Assembly: GCA_021151625.1 (NCBI GenBank)
Contig: JAGKWY010000028.1
Span: 1-57,937, forward strand
Length of the DNA stretch: 57,937 nt
Source: Gammaproteobacteria bacterium
GTDB taxonomy: Bacteria; Pseudomonadota; Gammaproteobacteria; Pseudomonadales; Cellvibrionaceae
Reading direction: 5' to 3'
Below the pieces are notes generated by a model. The model ran no database searches and was not told the origin of the DNA. It saw only the letters and a list, made by a program, of their open reading frames with translations. The number at the start of each line of letters is the position of its first letter. Position 1 is the stretch's first letter. Positions 35,577 to 44,517 of this stretch are shown in pieces. A program made the position numbers and the translations under genes.

Positions 35577-36173
35577 TTAGCCATTTAACTTTTGTGCCAA
35601 TGATGCAACGCGTTTACCCAGCGCCTGGCATAGATCAATTTCATCCTGACTCAGTTTGGTGGGTTTATCGCCATGGGCAAAATGCGATGCGCCATAGGGA
35701 CTGCCACCAGTGAGCGTAGTGTTTAAACCGGGCTCACTGTAGGGAATACCCGCGATTACCATGCCCTGGTGCAGGAGCGGCAACATCATGGATAGCAATG
35801 TAGATTCCTGTCCACCGTGCAGTGTCGAGGTTGAGGTAAATACCGCAGCAGGTTTATTAATTAAATCGCCATTCAACCAATGGCTGCTGGTGCCATCGAG
35901 AAAATATTTCATAGGCGCGGCCATATTGCCAAAGCGGGTAGGGCTGCCGAGGATTAATCCGGCGCAGTGTTTTAAATCTTCTGCGCTGCAATAAATCGCC
36001 CCGTCAAGCGGAATAGTCGGCTCGGTAGCTTCAATCGTGGTAGAAACTGCCGGCACAGTGCGCAGGCGCGCTTCAATGCCGTTAACCTGCTCGACGCCGC
36101 GCGCAATTTGTTTAGCCATTTCCAGGGTGGAGCCATTGCGGCTGTAATACAACACCAATACATAGGCAGACAT
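35577..36173 (-). CDS. wrbA: NAD(P)H:quinone oxidoreductase WrbA
   Basis: FMN flavodoxin-like two-electron quinone reductase. The 198-residue protein has the phosphate loop YYSRNGSTLEMAKQIA, GSPTRFGNMAAPMKYFLDGT (FMN ring loop) and TSTLHGGQESTLLSMMLPLLHQGM, all WrbA hallmarks. It sits between arsC and DUF2069, 14 bases after arsC, as in Pseudomonas. Likely role: keeping quinones reduced under oxidative stress. Confidence 0.95.
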   Translation of the reverse strand: MSAYVLVLYYSRNGSTLEMAKQIARGVEQVNGIEARLRTVPAVSTTIEATEPTIPLDGAIYCSAEDLKHCAGLILGSPTRFGNMAAPMKYFLDGTSSHWLNGDLINKPAAVFTSTSTLHGGQESTLLSMMLPLLHQGMVIAGIPYSEPGLNTTLTGGSPYGASHFAHGDKPTKLSQDEIDLCQALGKRVASLAQKLNG

Positions 36174-36186
36174 GACTTTGCTCCGG

Positions 36187-36531
36187 TTACAGAATGGTCA
36201 AAATATTTTCTGGTGGACGGCCAATGGCGGCTCTATCGCCGTGAATCGCAATAGGGCGCTCAATTAATTTGGGGTTTTCCTCCATGGCTTTTATCAAGGC
36301 TGCTTCGCTGAGTTTTTCATCGGCCAGGTTTAATTCCTTGTAAGCATCTTCCCCTTTGCGCAACAAATCGCGTGCGCCGATACCCAATTTTGCCAGCAAG
36401 GCTTTGAGCGCTTTGGCCGTCGGTGGCGTTTCCAAATAAAGAATAACCTCAGGTTCAACGCCCTTGTCGCGCAGCAGGCTTAAGGCATCGCGCGATTTTG
36501 AGCAGCGCGGGTTGTGGTAGAGTGTGATCAT
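36187..36531 (-). CDS. arsC: ArsC-family arsenate reductase (glutaredoxin type)
   Basis: Thioredoxin-fold reductase of 114 residues. The single catalytic Cys lies in HNPRCSKSRDAL, followed by VILYLETPPTAKAL and the anion-binding RPIAIHGDRAAIGRPPENIL. The synteny arsC-wrbA and lack of arsB or arsR nearby suggest a housekeeping YfgD-like member rather than an arsenic island. The specific substrate is uncertain. Confidence 0.9.
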   Translation of the reverse strand: MITLYHNPRCSKSRDALSLLRDKGVEPEVILYLETPPTAKALKALLAKLGIGARDLLRKGEDAYKELNLADEKLSEAALIKAMEENPKLIERPIAIHGDRAAIGRPPENILTIL

Positions 36532-36604
36532 TTTCAGTGTCCAGCAGAGGAATGTCGCCGATTATAGCGGCTGGTTTCCCGTTTAGGTTTAAGGATTTGT
36601 TGAT

Positions 36605-37864
36605 ATGCCCTGGTTGAACGCATTGTGGAGCAATGTAAAGAAACACTATCGCTGGTTATTGGGGTTCCTCTGCTTAATGGTTCGCCAGTATCAGGCCAAA
36701 TCCTGCCAGAAAAGTGCAGCTTCACTGACCTATATGACGCTCTTTGCCACTGTCCCCATGATGACAGTGACCTACTCAATGTTTTCCATTATTCCCGCCT
36801 TCCAGAATCTGGGCGATCAGTTGCAAACCCTGTTGTTCGATCACTTTCTGCCCAATAGCGAACAGGATCTGGGCAAATACTTACAGGATTTCTCCAGCCA
36901 GGCGCGTCAGCTCACCGCCTTTGGTTTGGCATTTTTGTTGGTATCGGCCTATTTGATGCTCAAAAATATCGAGCAGAACTTTAATAGCATTTGGGGGGTA
37001 GCGCGTGGCAGGCGCGGTGTTGCCAACTTTTTGCTCTATTGGGCGATCCTGAGTTTAGGGCCATTGTTGTTGGGCGTAGCCCTGGCGATGAGCACTTACC
37101 TCGCATCCTTCCGCTTGCTGGTTGGCACCTACGATAGCTTGGGGCTGGTGGAAACTGTACTGCAGTTTGCTCCCTGGCTGCTGACCTGGGCTGCCTTTAC
37201 GCTGCTGTTTGTTGCTGTACCCAATTGCAAGGTGCCGGTTCGGCATGCGCTGATTGGCGGCTTTTTTACCACTTTGGGGTTCCAGGGGTTGAAAGCGGCC
37301 TTTGGCTGGATTGTCAGCCATTCCTCATTCACGCTGGTCTATGGTGCGTTTGCTGCCGTTCCGCTGTTTTTATTGTGGGTGAATCTGATCTGGACGGTCA
37401 TTCTGGGTGGCGCTGTGTTTGTGCACACTATCAATGCCCATCAAATTGGCCTGCGCGTGCGCAATTATCCCGATTTACTCGCGAGCTTGTTGATCCTGTG
37501 GCGCTGCTATCAGGGCGCACGTGAGGGTAATGCTGTTCCTGAACGAGCCCTGCTGCGTCAGGGCTTATCCTCGGAGCAGTGGCTGCGGATCGGCGAGGCC
37601 CTGGTTAAGCATCATGTGTTAACTACCAACTATCAGGGTGATTACTTGCTGTGCCACGACCTCAAAAACCTGCGCCTGATCGATTTGGCCGAGATACTGG
37701 ATGTTCCGCGCCAACTACCGCGCGAATATGAAACCCTCTCGGATCTGCCTTGGGGGCCTGAAGCCCTGGTCCAACTGGGAGCGGTAGATAGATTTGCACA
37801 GGAGCGTCTGGAGCGGTCAGTGGAATCCTTGTTCTGTACATCGGATGGCAATAAAAATCTGTGA
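36605..37864 (+). CDS. yihY: YihY/BrkB-family membrane protein
   Basis: Inner-membrane protein of the UPF0761 family, once misnamed ribonuclease BN. The 419 residues hold six hydrophobic helices in the first 290 (the core begins KSAASLTYMTLFATVPMMTV, the family signature), then a cytoplasmic winged-helix-like C-terminal part (about 300-415). It has an AAGGA ribosome site and diverges from arsC, as in Pseudomonas. Function unknown. Confidence 0.92.
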   Translation: MPWLNALWSNVKKHYRWLLGFLCLMVRQYQAKSCQKSAASLTYMTLFATVPMMTVTYSMFSIIPAFQNLGDQLQTLLFDHFLPNSEQDLGKYLQDFSSQARQLTAFGLAFLLVSAYLMLKNIEQNFNSIWGVARGRRGVANFLLYWAILSLGPLLLGVALAMSTYLASFRLLVGTYDSLGLVETVLQFAPWLLTWAAFTLLFVAVPNCKVPVRHALIGGFFTTLGFQGLKAAFGWIVSHSSFTLVYGAFAAVPLFLLWVNLIWTVILGGAVFVHTINAHQIGLRVRNYPDLLASLLILWRCYQGAREGNAVPERALLRQGLSSEQWLRIGEALVKHHVLTTNYQGDYLLCHDLKNLRLIDLAEILDVPRQLPREYETLSDLPWGPEALVQLGAVDRFAQERLERSVESLFCTSDGNKNL

Positions 37865-37967
37865 AAATAAGATGGGTAAAAATATTTCTGTGCAGAAAAA
37901 ACCCTGTCTATACTCTCGATAACGACCCGATTTTAGCCCTATACACCATAAAAGACCCACTTTAGCT

Positions 37968-38333
37968 ATGGCGATTCCCCTGTTAATTTGTGATGACTCA
38001 ATGATGGCGCGCAAGCAAGTCGCACGCTCTTTACCGGAAGGGTTGGAGGTGGATATCACCTTTGCCACCAACGGTGCTGAGGGCTTGCAAGCCATTCGCG
38101 ACGGCAAGGGTGAGATGGTATTTCTGGACCTGACCATGCCCGAGATGGATGGTTACCAAGTGTTGGAAGCGGTGAAAACCGAAGGCCTGGATGCAATGAT
38201 CATTGTAATTTCGGGCGATATTCAACCCACGGCACATGCCCGCGTTACCCAGTTGGGCGCGCTGGATTTTATCCAGAAGCCGGTTAATCCCGAAAAACTG
38301 GCTGATACCCTGCGGAAATTTGGTTTGATTTGA
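37968..38333 (+). CDS. Stand-alone CheY-like response regulator
   Basis: Single receiver domain of 121 residues: acidic pocket in LLICDDSMMAR, phosphoacceptor Asp in MVFLDLTMPEMDGYQ near residue 53, Thr/Ser in IIVISGD and Lys in DFIQKPVNP. No output domain and no kinase gene next to it. Such proteins relay signals in chemotaxis or motility by protein contact. The following gene is metabolic, so the partner must lie elsewhere. Confidence 0.93.
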   Translation: MAIPLLICDDSMMARKQVARSLPEGLEVDITFATNGAEGLQAIRDGKGEMVFLDLTMPEMDGYQVLEAVKTEGLDAMIIVISGDIQPTAHARVTQLGALDFIQKPVNPEKLADTLRKFGLI

Positions 38334-38402
38334 TTCTGGTGTTTTGCGCGTTCTGCCGTTAGATTGCCGCCAGTTTGCTAACTACTGAACTGGCGCCTAT
38401 TC

Positions 38403-39674
38403 ATGACTTTCTCTTCGCTTTCCCTTTCCCGCTTTGGCCAAAAACTCTGCACTGATGCCGGCATAGTCACCCTGATGGATGACCTGGGTGATGCCTTGCG
38501 CGTTAACCCGAACATGATTTTTATGGGCGGTGGTAACCCCGCACGTATTCCGGCGATGGAGCAAGCGTTTGAAGAGGCCTTGCGCGCAACCTTGGATAAT
38601 GAGAAAGAGGCACATCAACTGCTGGGTGTGTACCAGCCGCCGCAAGGTGACGCAGAATTATTGGATGCGATTGCAGAATTATTGCAACGTGAATATGGTT
38701 GGCCAATTTCACGCGCGAATATCGCGTTATCCAACGGCAGCCAATCTGCATTTTTTGTTTTATTTAATTTACTGGCGGGTGAATATCCCGATGGCAGCAA
38801 GAAACAAATTCAACTCCCGTTAACGCCCGAATATTTGGGTTACAGCGATTTGGGAATTGATGCCGATTTTTTTACCGCAACTCGTCCAGCCATCGAATTA
38901 TTGCCCGATGGCTTTTTTAAATACCATGTGGATTTTGCGCAATTAAAAATCACGAAAAACACTGGTGCTCTCTGCGTATCCCGCCCCACTAATCCCACCG
39001 GCAATGTGATTAGTGATGAAGAATTATCGAAGCTGGATGAACTCGCGCGTGCGCATAAGGTTCCATTTATTGTAGATGGTGCCTATGGTACGCCTTTCCC
39101 GAATATTTTATTTGCCAATGCAACACCGCATTGGAATGACAATACAATTCTGGTGTTGAGTCTTTCCAAGCTGGGTTTGCCCGGTGCGCGTACCGGGATT
39201 GTGATTGCAAATCCGGATATGATTAACGCCTTTGCCAAAGCCAACACTATTCTCAGTTTAGCGACAGGTAATTTTGGTCCAGCACTCGCAAAACATTTGT
39301 TGGCTGATGGAAAAATATTGCAGCTGAGTCGCGCAGTGGTTGCGCCTTTTTACCGCGCGCGTATGGAACATGCAGTAGCTACCTTTAAACATCACCTTGG
39401 CGATTTACCTTGTTTAATCCATAAACCGGAAGGTGCGATTTTTTTATGGCTTTGGTGTAAAGGTTTACCCATTTCCAGCGAGGAACTTTATCAGCGCTTA
39501 AAAGCGCGCGGGGTATTGGTTGTGTCCGGGCATCATTTTTTTCCCGGTTTGAAAGAAGACTGGCAACACCAGCATGAATGTATTCGCGTGACCTATTGCC
39601 AGGACGCCAACATAGTAGAGCAGGGCGCGCAGATTATTGCGGATGAATTGCGCTGTATTTATGCAACAACCTAA
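38403..39674 (+). CDS. avtA: Valine-pyruvate aminotransferase
   Basis: PLP fold-type I aminotransferase of 423 residues. It starts MTFSSLSLSRFGQKLCTDAGI and contains GGGNPARIP, the pyridine-binding region SRPTNPTGNVISDEEL, DGAYGTPFPNI and the PLP lysine in VLSLSKLGLPGARTGI, all AvtA-like. It transfers the amino group of alanine or valine. It ends convergent to the redox cluster. Confidence 0.92.
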   Translation: MTFSSLSLSRFGQKLCTDAGIVTLMDDLGDALRVNPNMIFMGGGNPARIPAMEQAFEEALRATLDNEKEAHQLLGVYQPPQGDAELLDAIAELLQREYGWPISRANIALSNGSQSAFFVLFNLLAGEYPDGSKKQIQLPLTPEYLGYSDLGIDADFFTATRPAIELLPDGFFKYHVDFAQLKITKNTGALCVSRPTNPTGNVISDEELSKLDELARAHKVPFIVDGAYGTPFPNILFANATPHWNDNTILVLSLSKLGLPGARTGIVIANPDMINAFAKANTILSLATGNFGPALAKHLLADGKILQLSRAVVAPFYRARMEHAVATFKHHLGDLPCLIHKPEGAIFLWLWCKGLPISSEELYQRLKARGVLVVSGHHFFPGLKEDWQHQHECIRVTYCQDANIVEQGAQIIADELRCIYATT

Positions 39675-39716
39675 TTTTAATCATTGGTTTTCGAACGGAA
39701 TGTTTACAAGCCTTCC

Positions 39717-39748
39717 ATAAAAAACCGGAAAGCCTCGCGACTTTCCGG
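39717..39748 (-). terminator. Second terminator of the operon A DUF1552 gene
   Basis: The dyad CCGGAAAG/CTTTCCGG is flanked on its left by AAAAAA, meaning TTTTTT after the hairpin on the minus strand. It shares its arm with the terminator at 46291-46323. It also lies just beyond avtA but has no T-run in that direction. Confidence 0.75.
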
Positions 39749-39821
39749 AAAAATGTGCGTCCGGTGCTTATGGTCTCCAATTAATATTCGGCGCGGTTAA
39801 CCCATTAGTAATATCGAATAA

Positions 39822-39847
39822 GAAAAATCAGGGCCGAAGCCCTGATT
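39822..39847 (-). terminator. Terminator of redox operon A
   Basis: The stem AATCAGGGC/GCCCTGATT with a CGAA loop (UUCG on the minus-strand transcript) is followed on that strand by a T-rich run, 14 bases after the DUF1552 stop. Confidence 0.9.
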
Positions 39848-39861
39848 ACTCGCGTGCGAAA

Positions 39862-41100
39862 TTACAAATTGGGGATAGTGGATGTAGACCAGCTTCTAAA
39901 GTTCACACCATGCGGGCTTTGATCTGCACGCAACTTCAAGCCTATGGTTTGATAGAGTTCTGATTGGGTTTTTTTACCGGCATTCAGTACTCTGCCTCCA
40001 ACAATACCTCCACCACCTACAATAATTGGTACGTCGATATTATTGTGAGCATCAGGGTTACCCATATCAGACACCTGGGTGAAGATTGTGGTACTTAACA
40101 ACCCGGCTGCATTCAATTTATCGAGCAGGTTTTTGGTTAGCCCCTGCATGTAGACAATATCTTCGGTGTATTGAGCAAGTTTAAAATGGTGTGAATCGTG
40201 AGAGAGACGATTTCCTAATTTATCAAACTCATGAGTATGTGCATCTGTACCAAACGCAATAGATACCGACGCAGTCAAATTGCAGCTCAATGCCAATACA
40301 ATAATATCGGTATGCAATCTCGCTAATGCATCAAAACCAACGGCGGTGGTTGTGGGTGGCTGCGGGCAGGACCCTCCACCTCCGCCACCGGTTCCAATTG
40401 CTGCTTCTATTTCCTGGATGGCAGTGAAATGGCTATCCAGTTTTATTTTTTCGTGTTGGCCCAGTTTGTTCCGCAAGCCACTAATTGCCTGATAATGTGC
40501 ATCGACCATGGATTTTCGCGGAGCTATTCCACTGACCGGATTGGTACCTCCACCAAATAAGGTATCCAGTGCCGCTTGCGGGCTGGTAGTAGTCGCCAAC
40601 GATGTGGAGCCCTCACGAGTAAGACCAGACACCTCATTAGTTCCTACACTAAGGTATTTAACCGGGAAGTTCATACCAATGGTGCGTCCCATATTCACGT
40701 CAAAACTATCTTTTGAGAAGCTGCCGTTATCGAACCGATGGAACATGACTCCATGGCCTGAACCGCTGAGGGTCGCGTCCTTTAACATCACAAAATTATT
40801 GAAATGGCTTTGCAGTGGGGCTGATAGCGCTGGAAAAGTGTTACCACTTGGAAACCAGTAATCCGGTTTCGGGAGTTCGTTCACTTGGCCGGTTTTCTGG
40901 TTATCGGTGGTTAGTGTGCCGCCACCGGAAAATACCAGGCAACTTTTATTGGGAACGCCGCCCTGGGCTTCGGCAGCACGTGCCAGCATAACCCCGCTAA
41001 TCAAGCTCGAGGAGCGCAGTACGCCTGCAGAAATACCCGCGTGTTTCACAATGCGCAAAAAGTCTCTGCGCTCTTTATCAAAGCAATCTTTGTATCTCAT
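39862..41100 (-). CDS. DUF1552 protein with Tat signal (redox operon A)
   Basis: Secreted 412-residue protein of the DUF1552 family. The N-terminus has a twin-arginine motif ERRDFLRIV followed by a hydrophobic stretch and cleavage near AEAQ, so folding before export is predicted. Family features are FSGGGTLTT, a SGHGVMFHRFDNG His pair, TEDIVYMQGL and TQVSDMGNPDAHNNIDVPI. It begins 46 bases after the giant cytochrome protein, with GGAG upstream. In other phyla (Planctomycetes, Myxococcota) DUF1552 genes also stand next to DUF1592/DUF1588 genes, so a partnership is likely. The catalytic role is unknown; I see no heme motif. Confidence 0.88.
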   Translation of the reverse strand: MRYKDCFDKERRDFLRIVKHAGISAGVLRSSSLISGVMLARAAEAQGGVPNKSCLVFSGGGTLTTDNQKTGQVNELPKPDYWFPSGNTFPALSAPLQSHFNNFVMLKDATLSGSGHGVMFHRFDNGSFSKDSFDVNMGRTIGMNFPVKYLSVGTNEVSGLTREGSTSLATTTSPQAALDTLFGGGTNPVSGIAPRKSMVDAHYQAISGLRNKLGQHEKIKLDSHFTAIQEIEAAIGTGGGGGGSCPQPPTTTAVGFDALARLHTDIIVLALSCNLTASVSIAFGTDAHTHEFDKLGNRLSHDSHHFKLAQYTEDIVYMQGLTKNLLDKLNAAGLLSTTIFTQVSDMGNPDAHNNIDVPIIVGGGGIVGGRVLNAGKKTQSELYQTIGLKLRADQSPHGVNFRSWSTSTIPNL

Positions 41101-41145
41101 TTTATTTACTCCAATTCGTTTCGAGGCAAGTGAGCAGAACGCGCT

Positions 41146-44100
41146 TTAGCGCGCCCATTGCTGCCGATACATCACAGATTCCAATACCGGAATTTCTTCC
41201 AGCATGGCGCGTGGACCACGAGTGGTCAGAATGTTAGTGAGGTCCTCAATGCCACAGCGATAGGCGGTCTCCTCTGCTTTACTGATGCGGGTATAACCGA
41301 CGTTTCTATCGGTATCGATCAGGAAAATAGAGTTGATGCCCGAGCTGTAACTGACAAATTGCGTAGCCAGGCAGGTTTGTGCTTGCTGGGAAACGAGAGG
41401 GTGCTCAACCATAGTTCGTGCGAGATCCCTTGCGCCCTTGAACAGGATGGCAGGCGAGTGGATTACACGGTCAGGGTCATTCATGAATTGGAGTTGAGGG
41501 TAGGGCGAGTAGAAGGTACCGCTATCCACAATCGGATTTCCTTTGAGGTCAGTAGTACGGACACGGCCGACGGTATCGAAGTTTTCCATACCACCCCCCA
41601 ACGGGTTAATGATTTCGCCGTGACAGTTGGAACAACTGGTGCCACCGGTAATACGATCAAAGATCATCCGTTGGGTAGTTGTAGGGTTTTCATAGAATGC
41701 TTTATCGCGCGCTGCCAAGGCTTCACGGTCAAGGCTGACACCGGCTGGTGGTTCGGGAATGTCCTGGCACATCAGCTTCCGGCGAACAGCTACCGCACGA
41801 GTGATCATGTTGGAATCTGTCGTAGTAGCGTAACGGGACATAAACGCACCTGATAACAGGATACCGCCGCGGTCAGTAGTAGTTACCTTGACGAAACCAT
41901 CTGCATCCTGAGTGCCGCTGAAGGGCAGGCCGTAGTGCGATGCCAGGGTGGAGTTAACGTGGGTGTAGTTGGGTAGGTAAATCGAGGCAAAGGTACTGGA
42001 GGAATCCAGCATGGCTGCCGCGAAGTTCTTGCTCAACTCACTTTTCATGGCTGTGCCCAGGGTTGGGAAGTTGCTAAATGCTGTCTTGGTCTGTGCTTCC
42101 AGCCTTTCGGTCATCAGCCAACGGTTGACCAGATCACCTAGTAACAGTTTGGTGTTTGATGAGTTGAGCAATGTAGCTGCTTGTGTACGAATTCCCGCAA
42201 CCGTATTCAAGGTTCCATTAGCCGCTGCCGCCATGAGGGTGGCATTGGGGGTGGAACCGGTATAGGTGTAACTCAGGTAGGTCGCCATTTCATAGTTGGT
42301 GAGTTTGTATACTCCCGTGCCCGAAAGCTCACCAATCTCTGAGCGATACAGGAACTGAGGTGATGAAAACATGGTAGCCATCGCGATTTGCATACCATCT
42401 GTCACCGTGCGGTTACCGCTAGAGCCGGAGGCCAGATTGAGGTAGGTCGTTTGCTCTTCTGTCGTTAATGGGCGACGGAAGATTTTTGGGCCAAGGGTGT
42501 TAACCAGGGTATTGGCGCAGCTGGCAGATGGCGTGCAACCCAGTACCGCACTCCACCGTGTTGCTACATCGGCAGCAATACGCTCTGCGTTGACCAGGTA
42601 GCTGGTATAGCGAGTCTTGTCGATTGTCAGGGTGTTGTTATTGACAAAGGCCCCTGAAATGAAGTCATCCGGCAAGCTGGACAATAAATCCGGTTGGTAA
42701 TTCACCAGATCCCTGACTGAGCGTTGGTACTCCTGTTTGGTCAGCAAGCGCAGTTCACGTTGACCATAGGCCGTTGCATTGGATGGACAGCTAAATGTGG
42801 AAACAGGATGTTCCGGGATGCCGTCACTATCCTCTTGCCAGGTTTTAATATAGGCCTCCAAATCCGCCGCGCACTGACCAGTACAGCTACCTTCAGAGCC
42901 CTGCGGCATCCACAGTGCAATAAAATCACGCAGTGTGCGGGCTTGAGTGTCGCTGCTGTGTTGGTACAAAGAGCGGTTTGCGTTCAAGGGTTGTGCGGCG
43001 GGTGTACCGTTTGCATTTTTCTCGCCGTCGACACCATGGCAAGCCACGCAGCTACGTTCGGTCCACAAGGTTTGGCCCCGTGTAGCATCGCCAACAATTA
43101 CGCCAATACTGCTAGACGAGCGCGAGCTTGAGGTGACACTGGTTGAACTGCTGGTTCCACTGCTGCTAGAAGAGCCCACCGAGCTACTGCCATTGCTAAA
43201 TACCACGGTCACCGGAGCAGTCGCTATTGCTGGAATACTGTCGGTGTAGCTGATGAGTTTGTAGTCATAGCTGCCAGACACAGACAACGCATCCAGATAG
43301 CTCACGCTATTGGCATTGAGCCTGGACGCAGTGTACCAACGCGCATCGGCTCCCTTGCGACGCACCAGGAAGCCGGTTTCAGTCGCACTTGCGTCCGCCC
43401 AGTTCAGGCTGGCACCACTAGTCACAGCGGTAGCCATCAAACTCAATGGCGTATTAGGTGCAGTGGCCAGGCTAATTGCCGGGGTGTTGCCCGGGTTGCT
43501 GTTGCTCAGGAACATCTTGAAGTACACCGGAACCCGTTCACCGATACTGGTCAGGCTCATCAGAACTCGCAATGATTCAACCCCATAAGCCAGGTCGAAA
43601 TCTGCCGAGTTGATGACTATCGGTTTAACCGGAGACACACTGAGCGTGTTGTTGGTGTGCTTGATAATACGCACATCGAAATTGATAGCTTTAACCACGC
43701 CATGAAGAATCAGATTACCGGTGATGTTTTGCACACTGATGGCGCCGGCGGTCATACTTTCCAGAGCTGTCAGGTTCAGTTGGGTGGTGAAGTGCAAGTT
43801 AGGCAAGTAATCTGCTTCAAACAGGTAGTTGCCCTGCAAGCGACCATCGCGGACGGTATTGCCGGTATTGATACTGGTTAATGGAATTGTCAGCGTCGCC
43901 TGACCTGCAGAAGACACAGTACCTTGTAGTTGGTTAAAGGTCATGTTTTCAGCTGTTTCAGTCCCGGCTGCGTTTTTCTTAACCGTCACGAAATGAAAGG
44001 TGGAGTTGGTTGCATCCAACAACCAGCGTGCAGCGCCAGTATTGTTATTTGTTGAGCTACTACTGGAAGAGATACTGGTTGAAACAGAGCTGGCAGAGGA

Positions 44101-44493
44101 ACTTGAGCCACCGCAGGCTACACCGTTTAAGGTAAATGCGGTGGGTGATGCGCCTATGTTGTTTACAATGAAGCCGAACGAAGCAGTCCCATTAACGGGT
44201 AAGTTACCGTTGTAGCCCGCATTCTTCACACAGATGTTTTTGCCTGTCTGGGTAAAGGTACCATCCCAAAGGTTGGCAATGGTGTCGTTGCCACTGTAAG
44301 TCCAGCACAACTCCCAACTGCTTTTAGCTGTGCCTGTGTTGGTAATGGTGGTTTTGACTTGTCCACCGCTACCCCAACTGTTGGTTATCGCATAATCCAC
44401 ACTGCAAACACTTTGGGCAATCGTGTTGCCAGAGGCCAGTCCTCCCAGGACGAGCCCGGAGACAAGCATCGATAATTTCACTAAATTTTTCAT
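41146..44493 (-). CDS. CBM2-YceI-Fn3-cytochrome c-DUF1592/1588 giant protein (operon A)
   Basis: Secreted 1115-residue modular redox protein. Sec signal about 1-27; CBM2 cellulose-binding module 28-129; Ser linker; YceI-like lipocalin 154-330; Fn3-like domain 345-432; poly-Ser linker 434-463; cytochrome c domain 466-553 with CVACH at 482-486, a Met ligand candidate near 529 and an extra Cys pair CTGQC at 537-541. Then comes the DUF1587 (about 577-640), DUF1595 (IFRRPLTTEE, about 655-715), DUF1592 (730-856), DUF1588 (873-985) and DUF1585 (1037-1110) block. DUF1588 contains CSNCH at 954-958, a second heme site. SD AGGAGAG before the ATG. It resembles Cbp2D/Cbp2E-type proteins of cellulolytic bacteria. 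Predicted to carry electrons at the cellulose surface; the substrate of the DUF block is unknown. Confidence 0.9.
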   Translation of the reverse strand: MKNLVKLSMLVSGLVLGGLASGNTIAQSVCSVDYAITNSWGSGGQVKTTITNTGTAKSSWELCWTYSGNDTIANLWDGTFTQTGKNICVKNAGYNGNLPVNGTASFGFIVNNIGASPTAFTLNGVACGGSSSSASSVSTSISSSSSSTNNNTGAARWLLDATNSTFHFVTVKKNAAGTETAENMTFNQLQGTVSSAGQATLTIPLTSINTGNTVRDGRLQGNYLFEADYLPNLHFTTQLNLTALESMTAGAISVQNITGNLILHGVVKAINFDVRIIKHTNNTLSVSPVKPIVINSADFDLAYGVESLRVLMSLTSIGERVPVYFKMFLSNSNPGNTPAISLATAPNTPLSLMATAVTSGASLNWADASATETGFLVRRKGADARWYTASRLNANSVSYLDALSVSGSYDYKLISYTDSIPAIATAPVTVVFSNGSSSVGSSSSSGTSSSTSVTSSSRSSSSIGVIVGDATRGQTLWTERSCVACHGVDGEKNANGTPAAQPLNANRSLYQHSSDTQARTLRDFIALWMPQGSEGSCTGQCAADLEAYIKTWQEDSDGIPEHPVSTFSCPSNATAYGQRELRLLTKQEYQRSVRDLVNYQPDLLSSLPDDFISGAFVNNNTLTIDKTRYTSYLVNAERIAADVATRWSAVLGCTPSASCANTLVNTLGPKIFRRPLTTEEQTTYLNLASGSSGNRTVTDGMQIAMATMFSSPQFLYRSEIGELSGTGVYKLTNYEMATYLSYTYTGSTPNATLMAAAANGTLNTVAGIRTQAATLLNSSNTKLLLGDLVNRWLMTERLEAQTKTAFSNFPTLGTAMKSELSKNFAAAMLDSSSTFASIYLPNYTHVNSTLASHYGLPFSGTQDADGFVKVTTTDRGGILLSGAFMSRYATTTDSNMITRAVAVRRKLMCQDIPEPPAGVSLDREALAARDKAFYENPTTTQRMIFDRITGGTSCSNCHGEIINPLGGGMENFDTVGRVRTTDLKGNPIVDSGTFYSPYPQLQFMNDPDRVIHSPAILFKGARDLARTMVEHPLVSQQAQTCLATQFVSYSSGINSIFLIDTDRNVGYTRISKAEETAYRCGIEDLTNILTTRGPRAMLEEIPVLESVMYRQQWAR

Positions 44494-44517
44494 AATAAAT
44501 TCTCTCCTAACCTGCCA

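Noticed and set aside
36187..36531. Arsenic resistance island
   Set aside because: Only an ArsC-like gene is present, in the conserved arsC-wrbA-DUF2069 context; no arsB, acr3 or arsR.
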